This document shows, piece after piece, positions 1 to 7,500 of a stretch of DNA of 30,471 nt. The notes beneath the pieces were generated by a model that was given only the letters and a program-made list of their open reading frames with translations, was not told where the DNA came from and ran no database searches. The position numbers and the translations under genes were made by a program. Location of the stretch: the NCBI GenBank assembly GCA_964412385.1, contig CAYPOV010000010.1, forward strand, positions 1 to 30,471, given 5' to 3'. Numbering within the stretch: position 1 is the first letter of the stretch; each line of letters opens with the position of its first letter. Origin of the DNA: JBGSYN01 sp964412385. GTDB taxonomy: Bacteria > Pseudomonadota > Alphaproteobacteria > Geminicoccales > Geminicoccaceae.

Positions 1-279
1 AAGGACGAAAAGCCTGCCGTCGAAGACGCTCTCGAGACGCCTGCCGAGGCAGAGACCGTCGAAAAAGCCGATGACGTCGTGGCTTCCGGTGCATCAATCG
101 TTGCGAGCAGCGAAAAACCTTCCAGCGAGCCCCATGTTGCAGAGAAGCTCGCCGAGAAGTTCAAGAGCAACGTCTTCATCGGCGCCAATTCGGCCAACCC
201 GCCCGATCCCAATCATTGCTACTGGCGCCCGGAAAAAGTCCCCGCTCATCACAAACGCGGCCCGCCGGGTTATCGCTAG
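1..279 (+). CDS. C-terminal end of an unrecognised protein (partial)
   Basis: The frame is open from the first base and stops with TAG at 277-279, giving 92 residues of a gene that begins upstream. The first half is Ala/Glu/Asp/Lys-rich and low in complexity. The tail is more ordered and basic, with Asn-Pro-Pro-Asp-Pro-Asn, one Cys and Trp near the middle, and a Lys-Arg-Gly-Pro-Pro-Gly-Tyr-Arg ending. A GTG at 79 could start a shorter reading, but the frame is clean upstream, so truncation by the window is the simpler view. I do not recognise the family and assign no function. Confidence 0.55.
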   Translation, partial: KDEKPAVEDALETPAEAETVEKADDVVASGASIVASSEKPSSEPHVAEKLAEKFKSNVFIGANSANPPDPNHCYWRPEKVPAHHKRGPPGYR

Positions 280-344
280 CGACTTCCTTTCTCCACCGGC
301 TCACCAACCACCCCAAACTTCCACTAAGTTAAAGTCCCGGGGGG

Positions 345-367
345 TCTGGGGGCAAAAAACCCCCAGA
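345..367. terminator. Perfect 8-bp stem-loop between convergent genes (candidate bidirectional terminator)
   Basis: TCTGGGGG at 345-352 pairs perfectly with CCCCCAGA at 360-367 around a seven-base loop (CAAAAAA). It lies between two converging genes, the partial gene ending at 279 and mtnN ending at 404. There is no U-run after the stem on either strand: the A/T run sits in the loop, and only four A's follow on the plus strand. A terminator role is therefore inferred from position and stem strength. Confidence 0.45.
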
Positions 368-403
368 AAAACCTTCCAAATACCTTCCAACGGAACGCTC
401 TTC

Positions 404-1159
404 TCAGAGCACCGGCAGAAGGTGGCGGAGGATGAGGGCTGAGGATGACGCGACTTCTTTGACGAAGGCTGCGAAGTCGAAGTGGGAGTCGGCGCCGGCG
501 AGATCGCTCAGGGCGCGGATGTTGAGCCATTGAACATTAAATGATTCGGCTGTTTGGCCGAGTGCACCGCCTTCCATTTCGACGGCGGCACCGCCGAAGC
601 TGTCGTGCAGGCGATTGCGTGTGGCTTCGCAATTGATGAATTGGTCGCCGCTGAGGATCGCACCGAACGTGATCAAAGGTGGTTTGCCGGTTCCGCCTGC
701 GGCAGCGCTGAGTGGCGTGAGGGTAAGGCTTTCGAGGCGCTGGCGGATGGTGTCGATGAGTTTTGGCTCGATGTTGTAGCCCAGCCGATCGGTGGGGTTG
801 AAGAAGGGGACGTGGCCCGCCTGATAGGTCTCGATGGCGCCGTTTTGGTAGCTGCCTGCGTCATGCTGGAGAGTACGGTTGGCAATGACCACGTCGCCAA
901 TGTTGAGTTCGGGGTCGAGGCCGCCAGCGACACCGGAGAAGACGATCATGCGAGCGTTGAAGCGGGATGCGAGGAGCGTTGCAGCGACGGCAGTATTGAC
1001 CTTGCCGATCCCGGCGCCGACCAGAACGACGTCGGTGCCGTCAAGCTCGCCGTGGAAGAAGTCGAGCCGGCCGATGATGGTCGTGGACTGGTGCTCGAGG
1101 GCGGTTTTGAGGTGGTCGAGTTCTTGGGGAATCGCGCACATGAGGCCGATGGTCATCAT
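404..1159 (-). CDS. mtnN: 5'-methylthioadenosine/S-adenosylhomocysteine nucleosidase
   Basis: This cytoplasmic enzyme cleaves adenine from methylthioadenosine and S-adenosylhomocysteine, clearing by-products of polyamine synthesis and methylation. The 251-residue product has the family layout: the N-terminal strand with Pro-Gln-Glu (catalytic-type Glu13), the VGAGIGKVNTA turn at 47-57, FSGVAGG at 74-80, then AVEMEG near 192-197 (Glu196) and RALSDLAG near 215-222 (Asp219). These match the Glu/Glu/Asp set of the E. coli enzyme. It starts with two ATGs, at 1159 and 1156. A GGAG sits 4 nt before the first and 7 nt before the second, so the second may be the true start (250 residues). It is a stand-alone gene, divergent from the VOC gene. 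The long plus-strand frame over it is a shadow. Confidence 0.93.
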   Translation of the reverse strand: MMTIGLMCAIPQELDHLKTALEHQSTTIIGRLDFFHGELDGTDVVLVGAGIGKVNTAVAATLLASRFNARMIVFSGVAGGLDPELNIGDVVIANRTLQHDAGSYQNGAIETYQAGHVPFFNPTDRLGYNIEPKLIDTIRQRLESLTLTPLSAAAGGTGKPPLITFGAILSGDQFINCEATRNRLHDSFGGAAVEMEGGALGQTAESFNVQWLNIRALSDLAGADSHFDFAAFVKEVASSSALILRHLLPVL

Positions 1160-1312
1160 GGATCTCCGCTGCTGACGAGAGGGATTATCGGTTGGGGAGG
1201 CGTGGGTCGTTGGTTCCGATGTGTCGGCTTTCCTGATTTCCGCTTGCGTCGCGCCAGTTGACCGTGCGCAATAGGGTCTGGATTAGTGGTGTTGGCCACG
1301 GGAGGGAAGCTT

Positions 1313-2164
1313 ATGCGTTGTCTTGACGGGTTGGACCATGTGCTGATCGGCGCTTCGGATCTGGAGCAATCGCGTGCGCAGTTTGAACGATTGGGTTTTG
1401 CGACAACGCCTTTGGGGCTGCATCAAGGTTGGGCCAGCGGCAATCACTGTGTGATGTTTGCCGAGGATTACCTCGAGATTTTGGGCAAGGTGCGCGAGGG
1501 CGACTTGCCGGATGCGGTTGAGGCGGGGCTGGCGCGCGGTGATGGCTTGCTGGGATTGGCGGTGACAAGCAGCGATCCCGAAGGGACCTTCAAGGCGTGG
1601 ACCGATTATGGTTTGGCGCCCGAGAAGCCGGCATCGCTATCGCGGCCGATCGAGACGGAAGGCGGCTCGGAGATAGCGCAGTTCCGCAATGTGATGTTGG
1701 ATCCCAAGCATACCGCCGGGGTTCCGACTTTTGCCTGCCATCATCTGACACCGGATCTGCTGCGGCCAGCGCCGATGCTGAAGCATGACAATGGTGCCGT
1801 GGCCATCCGCAGCATGACAATTGTGGCAGATGATCCGGAGCCCTTGACCTTGGCCTATCGCACAGTGTTCGGAAGCTCGACTCATTCCGGCACGGATCAG
1901 GTCTCGGCCTTTCAGGTGGGGGATGCGGCGATTGTCGTGACGACGGTGGAGGATGCGGCGGTGATGCATCCTGCCTTCACCTTTCCGGAGCAGATGGTCG
2001 AGGCACGGCCGATGGTACTGACGATAGCGGTCGAGGATGTCAAATCGGCGGCGGAGTGCTTGGAAACCAACAATGTTCCTTTCACGGCGCTGGTGGATGA
2101 GACCTTGGCGGTGCAGCCCGAGCATGCGGGCGGCGTGATGGTCGAGTTTGTGCGCCGCCGCTGA
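1313..2164 (+). CDS. VOC superfamily glyoxalase-like protein
   Basis: This is a 283-residue vicinal-oxygen-chelate protein of the glyoxalase-like type. The N-terminal LDGLDHVLIGASDL strand, the FERLGF turn and the ASGNHCVMF / DYLEILG segment (about 45-60) are the typical first beta-alpha-beta modules. A second repeat, from about residue 165, carries the TIAVEDV and VEFVRRR strands. Substrate and metal ligands cannot be assigned. The frame opens with a GTG at 1286, but a strong GGAGG at 1301-1305 sits 7 nt before the ATG at 1313, so that start was chosen. It leads a unit in which the GNAT gene follows after 12 nt, and the nitrilase-like gene overlaps the GNAT gene. Confidence 0.82.
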   Translation: MRCLDGLDHVLIGASDLEQSRAQFERLGFATTPLGLHQGWASGNHCVMFAEDYLEILGKVREGDLPDAVEAGLARGDGLLGLAVTSSDPEGTFKAWTDYGLAPEKPASLSRPIETEGGSEIAQFRNVMLDPKHTAGVPTFACHHLTPDLLRPAPMLKHDNGAVAIRSMTIVADDPEPLTLAYRTVFGSSTHSGTDQVSAFQVGDAAIVVTTVEDAAVMHPAFTFPEQMVEARPMVLTIAVEDVKSAAECLETNNVPFTALVDETLAVQPEHAGGVMVEFVRRR

Positions 2165-2176
2165 GGGTGAGAGCGT

Positions 2177-2788
2177 ATGGTTGGAGACCGGCGAGAGTTT
2201 GCAGGCATCGAGATCCGGGTCCTGGCGGGTGCAGCCATCCAGCCGTTCGTCGAAGATATGAGCAGGCTTCGGATCGAGGTGTTTCGGGACTACCCCTATC
2301 TCTATGACGGCGATTTGCGTTACGAGGCGCGCTACACGGAAGAGTTTTCGCGAGCACCGGGTGCCATCATAGTCGGCGCGTTCGACGAAGATCGGATGAT
2401 CGGGGCTGCTACGGGAGCACCCATGGCCGAGCTCAAGAGGGATTGGGTCACGCCATTCGAGGCCGAGGGATATGACCTCACAAAGCTCTTTTACTGCGGT
2501 GAGTCGGTGTTGCTCGCCGACTATCGCGGGCGCGGTATTGGCCATGCGTTTTTCGATCATCGCGAAGCGCAGGCGCGCCGCTTGGGTTGCGACCAGATTT
2601 GCTTCGCAGCGGTCATCAGGCCCAACGATCATCCCCTGAAGCCTGGGGATTATCGGCCGCTCGATCCCTTTTGGCGCAAGCGCGGCTATCGTTTGCTCGA
2701 GGGTATGACGTTGACGTTCTCGTGGAAAGAGGTCGGTCAAGAAGCCTTGAGCGATCATGCCCTGCGGGTTTGGATTAGGGCCTTGTGA
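2177..2788 (+). CDS. GNAT-family N-acetyltransferase
   Basis: This 203-residue protein has the acetyl-CoA loop RGRGIG near residues 115-120, preceded by a YCGESVLLADY strand, which is motif A of the GNAT fold. The N-terminal half has a tyrosine-rich FRDYPYLYDG segment and a YEARY stretch typical of the subfamily that travels with carbon-nitrogen hydrolases. Its substrate is unknown. The ATG at 2177 is preceded by a purine-rich GAGGGTGAGAG. The stop TGA overlaps the GTG of the next gene (GTGA), implying translational coupling. Acetyltransferase and amidohydrolase domains of these kinds are also known as single fused proteins, so a joint task on one amine/amide substrate is a reasonable inference. 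Confidence 0.85.
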   Translation: MVGDRREFAGIEIRVLAGAAIQPFVEDMSRLRIEVFRDYPYLYDGDLRYEARYTEEFSRAPGAIIVGAFDEDRMIGAATGAPMAELKRDWVTPFEAEGYDLTKLFYCGESVLLADYRGRGIGHAFFDHREAQARRLGCDQICFAAVIRPNDHPLKPGDYRPLDPFWRKRGYRLLEGMTLTFSWKEVGQEALSDHALRVWIRAL

Positions 2789-3612
2789 CCGGATCGGGGA
2801 GGTTTTGCGTCGCCGCTGCCGCCTACCCACTGAAGCGGTTTACGTGTCTTGAAGATTATCGGGCCAAGCTCGAGCAGTGGGTGCGCAAAGCGGCCGATGA
2901 GGGGGCCAAGCTTCTTGTGTTTCCGGAATATGCGGGGCTGGAGGCTGAGGCAGCGGCGGGCGTGGACGAGCTTGTCGCCCTGCATGCCGAGCTTGCGCGT
3001 GCGGTCGATGTACACATTCTTGCGGGTTCGCTTCCTGCAGCTCTGGATGATGGGCGTACGGTCAACCGGACGTGGCTGGTTGCTCCCTCAGGTGTCGTTG
3101 GCTTCCAGGACAAGCGGATGATCACGCCCTGGGAGCGCGAGGAAGGCGGGATCGGATCTGGCAGCTCGCTCGAGGTTTTCGAGACCCCGTTCGCGCGAAT
3201 TGGTGTGCTTGTTTGCTACGACGCCGAGTTTCCGCTGCTTGCGCGTTCCTTGGTCGAGAAGGGGACTGACATTCTACTGGTGCCCGCATGCACCGATACG
3301 CTTGCAGGCTATTGGCGCGTGCGGATTGCCTGTTTGGCGCGGGCATTGGAGGGTCAATGCTATGTAGTTCACGCCACGACCGTCGGTGAGGCTCCCTGGT
3401 CGGAATTTGTCGACGTCAATGTTGGTGCCGCCGGGATCTATGCGCCGGCGGATAGGGGTTTTCCTGATGATGGCGTGCTTGCCGTGGGCGAACTGAACAA
3501 GCCAGGCTGGATCTATGCGGACTTGGATGTGGTGAAGCTTGATCAGGTGCGGCGCGCTGGCGATGTCCGGGGCCTCAAGGACTGGCACCAGTCGCAGGGG
3601 GTGGTGTCCTAG
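2785..3612 (+). CDS. Carbon-nitrogen hydrolase (nitrilase superfamily)
   Basis: This is a 275-residue amidohydrolase of the nitrilase superfamily, which hydrolyses C-N bonds of amides or nitriles through a Glu-Lys-Cys triad. The triad is visible: Glu48 in VFPEY, Lys110 in FQDKRMITPWE and Cys144 in VLVCYDAEFP. The length is normal for a single-domain member and there is no signal peptide, so it is cytoplasmic. It starts with GTG at 2785, overlapping the GNAT stop. Its own TAG shares the four bases CTAG (3609-3612) with the stop of the large gene on the other strand. The substrate is unknown; omega-amidase-like or deaminated-glutathione-amidase-like roles are possible but not distinguishable here. 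Confidence 0.9.
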   Translation: MTGSGRFCVAAAAYPLKRFTCLEDYRAKLEQWVRKAADEGAKLLVFPEYAGLEAEAAAGVDELVALHAELARAVDVHILAGSLPAALDDGRTVNRTWLVAPSGVVGFQDKRMITPWEREEGGIGSGSSLEVFETPFARIGVLVCYDAEFPLLARSLVEKGTDILLVPACTDTLAGYWRVRIACLARALEGQCYVVHATTVGEAPWSEFVDVNVGAAGIYAPADRGFPDDGVLAVGELNKPGWIYADLDVVKLDQVRRAGDVRGLKDWHQSQGVVS

Positions 3613-6600
3613 ATGATAATGACAAAGTCATGCTCGACGCTGAAGTCGATCTCGGTCGTACCGAGGCTTGTGCCGTCGATGGTGAATGGCTCGATCTTGA
3701 GGCTGTAGTCGCCGGGAACGAATTCGCGGCCGGTCGTGAAATCGCCGAGCTCGGGGCTGCCGAACAGGGAATAGGGTTCCACCGATTCGGTGTTGGAGAC
3801 ATCGATGGGCCCATCGAGATCGAGCAGCACCTGGGCTGCTTGCGCTTCGAGCGGGCTGCCGTCTCCGAGATTGACGGAGAGCCCCAGTTCGAGCCCGGCA
3901 AGGGCTGCTGCATCAAACAGCGATCCATCGACAATCGGTGCAAACTCTTGTTGCTGGGCGATGTCGAACAGGGCGACCGAGATCAGATCGTCATCGTCGA
4001 TGGTGAACACGGAAGGTTGTGTCGGCACGGCGACGTCGCCCGCAACGCTGGTGAGGGAGAGGGCAAAGGTCTCATTGGGCTCGAAGATGCGGTCCATGGC
4101 AATCGGAAATTCGATCGATTTGACCTGCTCGCCCGGTTCGAAACGAACCGTTCCGATAGGAAATCCTGCCTCGAAATCCGTGGCATCGGCAGGCGTACCG
4201 CCGAAGGGTCCGACAGCATATAGGATGTCATCGACACCGGAGAGATCGCCGATGCGCTCCAAGGTCACGCCAGCACGCCCCACACCGGCGGGACCGCCCT
4301 CCGTAAACGTCGCGCCGTCGCCCGAGATCAGAAGACCAATGGCGGTGTCGTCATCCAGAATTTGAACGCCTGCCGTTGCCGCCGTCAGGCCGTTCTCGAG
4401 TGTTGCGGCACCATTCAGGGTGACATCGACAAAAAACTCTTCCTCGCCTTCGACGATGTCATCGGCGAGAATGGTTGCCGCAAATAGCGCCTGTGTGCCG
4501 CCTGCAGGAATGATGACACTCTGACTTATCGGAATATAGTCTTGATTGGCAACGGCCGAGCTGTCCCGCGTGGCGAAGACCACCTCGATATCTTGTGGTG
4601 CCGGCGTCGAGAGATCGACCGCGAATTGCGCAATTCCGCCCGCCAACGGATCCTCGGAAATCGTGACGACAGGTTCGGCGATGCGCGCGACCGGCACGAC
4701 ACCGAGTGTCGAGGTATCGATCCGCCCATCCGTGAATTCGATGAACTCGACGTTGGTGAGCGTGTGATTGTCACCGACGAATGTAACGGCGCCTGATTGG
4801 CGGATTTCGCCTACTTCGGCGCGCGTTCTATCGAATACCGCCGTGTCGGTACTTTCACCACCATCGACAATATTGATGGCGTCGGCGGACAGGCTAAACC
4901 GGTCATCCCCGCCATTGCCAATGATTTCGTTGCGCCCGCCACTCGTCGTAAAATTATTGGCCAGATCATTTCCATTGATTTCTTCGTTCGGGCCGGCAGC
5001 GACATATTCGAACTGGTTGACGCTAAAATTAACGACTGTTTGCGTACCGTCAGACGTTTGTTGCCTAACCTCGTCTTGGCCGGTGGTGATTTTTGCGAGC
5101 AGTGTCGCAGTCGGATCGCCATTATTGAAGACGAGGTCAAATTCGACGAGATTCTCGGCCGTTCTTGTGACCGTGAGCCCGTCGATCGAACCCTCATAGG
5201 AGAGGCCGAGCACGCCATCGGCTAGCTCGTCGGGGGTGATGCTATCAACAACGCTGCCATTGACCTTGACGTCGATGCGTTCGATCAAGTCTTTGGCCAC
5301 ACCCGACACGTTGAAGGCATCGATCAGGCCGGCCGCACTGTCGAGGATGACGGCACTATTGCTATCAATAGTATTCAAGCCTTCCAGATCGGCGCCTGAT
5401 CCGATGCCAAACGCCCGTACGTCGACACTGGCTTCGTTGGTCAATCCTTCATTGACGAGCTGCAATTCCTCGCTGGCACCACTTCCCGCGCCATCCGAGA
5501 GAAAGAACGCGATATTGCTGGCCACACCAACATTGCTGAGACCTTCGAACCAGGTCTCGGCCTGGGTCAAGGCTGCGCCGAAATTGGTGCTGCCATCGGC
5601 GGTGAGGCTATTCACCGTGGCGATCGCGCCTGCCGCATCCAGTCCCGAATACAAGACTGCGTCCGTATCAAAATCGATAACGGCGAACTGACTATTGTCA
5701 GCCACACCTTGGTCAATCAGCGCTTCGGTGAGAGATTGATAAGCTGCTTTCGTCTGGTCGAGCTCAAATCCGCTCATTGAGCCGGAAGAATCAACAATAT
5801 AGGCAAAATTATAAAGAGCCCGGTCTTCAATTCCCAGACTAAGCGAATAATCAACATCGCCGTCGAACATGAAGGCCGGGATTTCGACACTCAAGTCTCC
5901 GAATCTATTACCGGTGGCGTCCGAGACTTCGACACTGTGATTGACAAGAGGACCATCCCTTAGTTTCGTCGGATCATTCGGGTCGACTTGGAGCGGAACA
6001 AAGAACAGTTCACCATCGTCATCGATTGAATGGCCCGGGTCGCCATAAGGATCGTCGTCGTTGAATTCGAACACGGCAAATTCTACGTCCCTCAGCGTAT
6101 CGGTGCCTTCTATACTGAACAATCGGTGGGAGACCTGCACTATTGGCCGCACGGCATCGACGATAGTGATGTCATACTCGGCGAAGGGATCTCGAAAGAG
6201 CGCTTGGTCAATTCCATCGCCCCCATCGATGACGTCGTCAGCCCCATAACCTCTAAGACGGTCGTCGCCACTCTCTCCAATGATTCTCTCACGCGTCCAC
6301 GACCCGCTGATATAGTCGTCACCAGATGAAGAGCTGACAAAAGGAGCGGACAACCGAGCGAGGATTCCTTCTTTAGTTCCGACCAGCACGTTAATGGGTT
6401 GAACATTGGCGTCCGGTGTCAGACCCGTAGCCCGCAATGCATCGTGTATGTCGTAATACTCATTTAAAGTAATTAGATGGCCACCATTGGACGAAACAAG
6501 CTCAAAACCACTAGGAGGGGAGTACGTATGAACACCAAGAGCGACGACGACTTGATTGCCATACCCATCGTCAATAGTGGACCAAATTCCACTACCACTT

Positions 6601-7268
6601 TGTCCCTTTTCGGCATCGATTGTTTGTGAAAAACTAAAGCGACCGTCACTATATCCCTTGAATACAGTACCAGAAGCTGTGTATCCAATGAGCGCCTCGG
6701 TGATTTTCGAACCGTCACTATCAGTTCTGACAACAGTACCGATATTGATACTTTTGCTACCTTCCTCGATGCGCGCTGGAAAACCTCCTGTCGTGATTTC
6801 ATAACCTTTTGCGGCATCAGGACTTACAAAACCCATGAGACCGATCAGGTCAGCAGACTGTCCCACATCGACGGACGTGTTAACCACCGCGATGTCTCGT
6901 CCAAACGCCTCGACCGAGTTACCAACTCGGCCAAGCTCGTGATAGTCATCCGGATAATACACACCGCTTACGCTAAAATTCAGGTCCGCACTTGTGATAT
7001 CTGTGTTGGGCCGAGAGGGCAGATTTGCGACTTCCGAACCAATCGTAATTCGTCCGCCATTTCGGCTTACACCTTCAAAGATGTCAAAAACCACGTGTCC
7101 GGCGGTAAGAACGCTCCTCGGGCCTATTAAAATCCCCGACCCTACACCAGGCCAACCTGGGATGTCGGTCACCGCGTCGATGGCGACAATGGACCTCAAA
7201 CCGGGGCCGGAAAAATCCTCGATTAGTGCACGCTCGTCCGCACGTCCGACGATCGACATAGTGTGCAT
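3609..7268 (-). CDS. Large exported protein: V8-like serine protease, RTX-like repeats, VWA, Calx-beta, C-terminal module
   Basis: The product has 1219 residues and no cysteine. Domains in order: an S1B/V8-like serine protease at about 25-280, with His58 in LTAGH, Asp125 in GRDIAVV and Ser224 in GQSGSG; RTX-like Gly/Asp repeats at about 316-355; a von Willebrand A domain at about 487-660 with a full MIDAS (Asp493-x-Ser495-x-Ser497, Thr561, Asp592); a second RTX-like stretch at about 765-810; two Calx-beta-like domains at about 858-973 and 977-1093; and a 117-residue module at 1095-1211 shared with the next gene. There is no N-terminal signal peptide. Asp/Gly repeats, absence of Cys and an Asp-Phe-Val-Ile-Ile-Ile end suggest type I secretion, but no exporter is nearby. 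ATG 7259 (residue 4) is an alternative start, 10 nt after a run of six G. The protease end is AT-richer than the rest. Confidence 0.88.
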   Translation of the reverse strand: MHTMSIVGRADERALIEDFSGPGLRSIVAIDAVTDIPGWPGVGSGILIGPRSVLTAGHVVFDIFEGVSRNGGRITIGSEVANLPSRPNTDITSADLNFSVSGVYYPDDYHELGRVGNSVEAFGRDIAVVNTSVDVGQSADLIGLMGFVSPDAAKGYEITTGGFPARIEEGSKSINIGTVVRTDSDGSKITEALIGYTASGTVFKGYSDGRFSFSQTIDAEKGQSGSGIWSTIDDGYGNQVVVALGVHTYSPPSGFELVSSNGGHLITLNEYYDIHDALRATGLTPDANVQPINVLVGTKEGILARLSAPFVSSSSGDDYISGSWTRERIIGESGDDRLRGYGADDVIDGGDGIDQALFRDPFAEYDITIVDAVRPIVQVSHRLFSIEGTDTLRDVEFAVFEFNDDDPYGDPGHSIDDDGELFFVPLQVDPNDPTKLRDGPLVNHSVEVSDATGNRFGDLSVEIPAFMFDGDVDYSLSLGIEDRALYNFAYIVDSSGSMSGFELDQTKAAYQSLTEALIDQGVADNSQFAVIDFDTDAVLYSGLDAAGAIATVNSLTADGSTNFGAALTQAETWFEGLSNVGVASNIAFFLSDGAGSGASEELQLVNEGLTNEASVDVRAFGIGSGADLEGLNTIDSNSAVILDSAAGLIDAFNVSGVAKDLIERIDVKVNGSVVDSITPDELADGVLGLSYEGSIDGLTVTRTAENLVEFDLVFNNGDPTATLLAKITTGQDEVRQQTSDGTQTVVNFSVNQFEYVAAGPNEEINGNDLANNFTTSGGRNEIIGNGGDDRFSLSADAINIVDGGESTDTAVFDRTRAEVGEIRQSGAVTFVGDNHTLTNVEFIEFTDGRIDTSTLGVVPVARIAEPVVTISEDPLAGGIAQFAVDLSTPAPQDIEVVFATRDSSAVANQDYIPISQSVIIPAGGTQALFAATILADDIVEGEEEFFVDVTLNGAATLENGLTAATAGVQILDDDTAIGLLISGDGATFTEGGPAGVGRAGVTLERIGDLSGVDDILYAVGPFGGTPADATDFEAGFPIGTVRFEPGEQVKSIEFPIAMDRIFEPNETFALSLTSVAGDVAVPTQPSVFTIDDDDLISVALFDIAQQQEFAPIVDGSLFDAAALAGLELGLSVNLGDGSPLEAQAAQVLLDLDGPIDVSNTESVEPYSLFGSPELGDFTTGREFVPGDYSLKIEPFTIDGTSLGTTEIDFSVEHDFVIII
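3636..3986 (-). repeat. 117-residue C-terminal module, copy A (in the VWA protein)
   Basis: This encodes residues 1095-1211 of the VWA protein. It aligns without gaps to the two copies in the VWD protein. Shared core features are FDIA..QEF at the start, LDLDGPID.SNTE and PYSLFG.P..GD in the middle, and DGTSLGTTE.DF at the end. By hand count it is about 62 percent identical (72 of 117) to the terminal copy of the VWD protein. The PYSLFG..GDY core resembles a beta-sandwich motif seen at the ends of many bacterial secreted proteins; I cannot name a defined family. Confidence 0.85.
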
Positions 7269-7438
7269 ACCCCCCAGAGAGACGATACATGAGTACTACA
7301 TATCAGAACTTTAGATACGGTGACGCCCCCGTCATCTATGCAACGCTATCATCCTCAACATGATTTGAAAAGGTGTCATCGTCAGCCGGCTTGGATTTAT
7401 GTCAGGAAGACACCTTCCGAAAAGTATCAAGCGATTCA

Positions 7439-7499
7439 ATTACAAGATTTTCGATTTGATCAAAGCGACCAACTAACTTGATCAGTCTAAACTTGTAAT
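7439..7499. repeat. Inverted repeat enclosing two TGATCA palindromes
   Basis: The 232-bp spacer between the two large genes carries ATTACAAG at 7439-7446 and its exact complement CTTGTAAT at 7492-7499. Between them lie TTTGATCAAA (7455-7464) and a second TTGATCA (7478-7484), with centres 22 bp apart, about two helical turns. A further pair, AAGGTGTC (7370-7377) and GACACCTT (7409-7416), lies on the promoter side. This could be a transcript end for the VWD gene or an operator region for the VWA gene. No clear -35/-10 pair was recognised. Confidence 0.25.
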
Positions 7500-7500
7500 C

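Noticed and set aside
345..367. Canonical rho-independent terminator
   Set aside because: The stem is perfect, but no U-run follows on either strand. It is kept only as a candidate bidirectional stem-loop.
554..1261. Long plus-strand frame of 235 codons
   Set aside because: It lies antisense to mtnN, which has complete family motifs. The frame is a by-product of GC-rich third positions.
1637..2830. Minus-strand frame of 397 codons
   Set aside because: It is antisense to the VOC and GNAT genes, Arg/His-rich, with no recognisable motif. Both plus-strand genes have good motifs and coupling.
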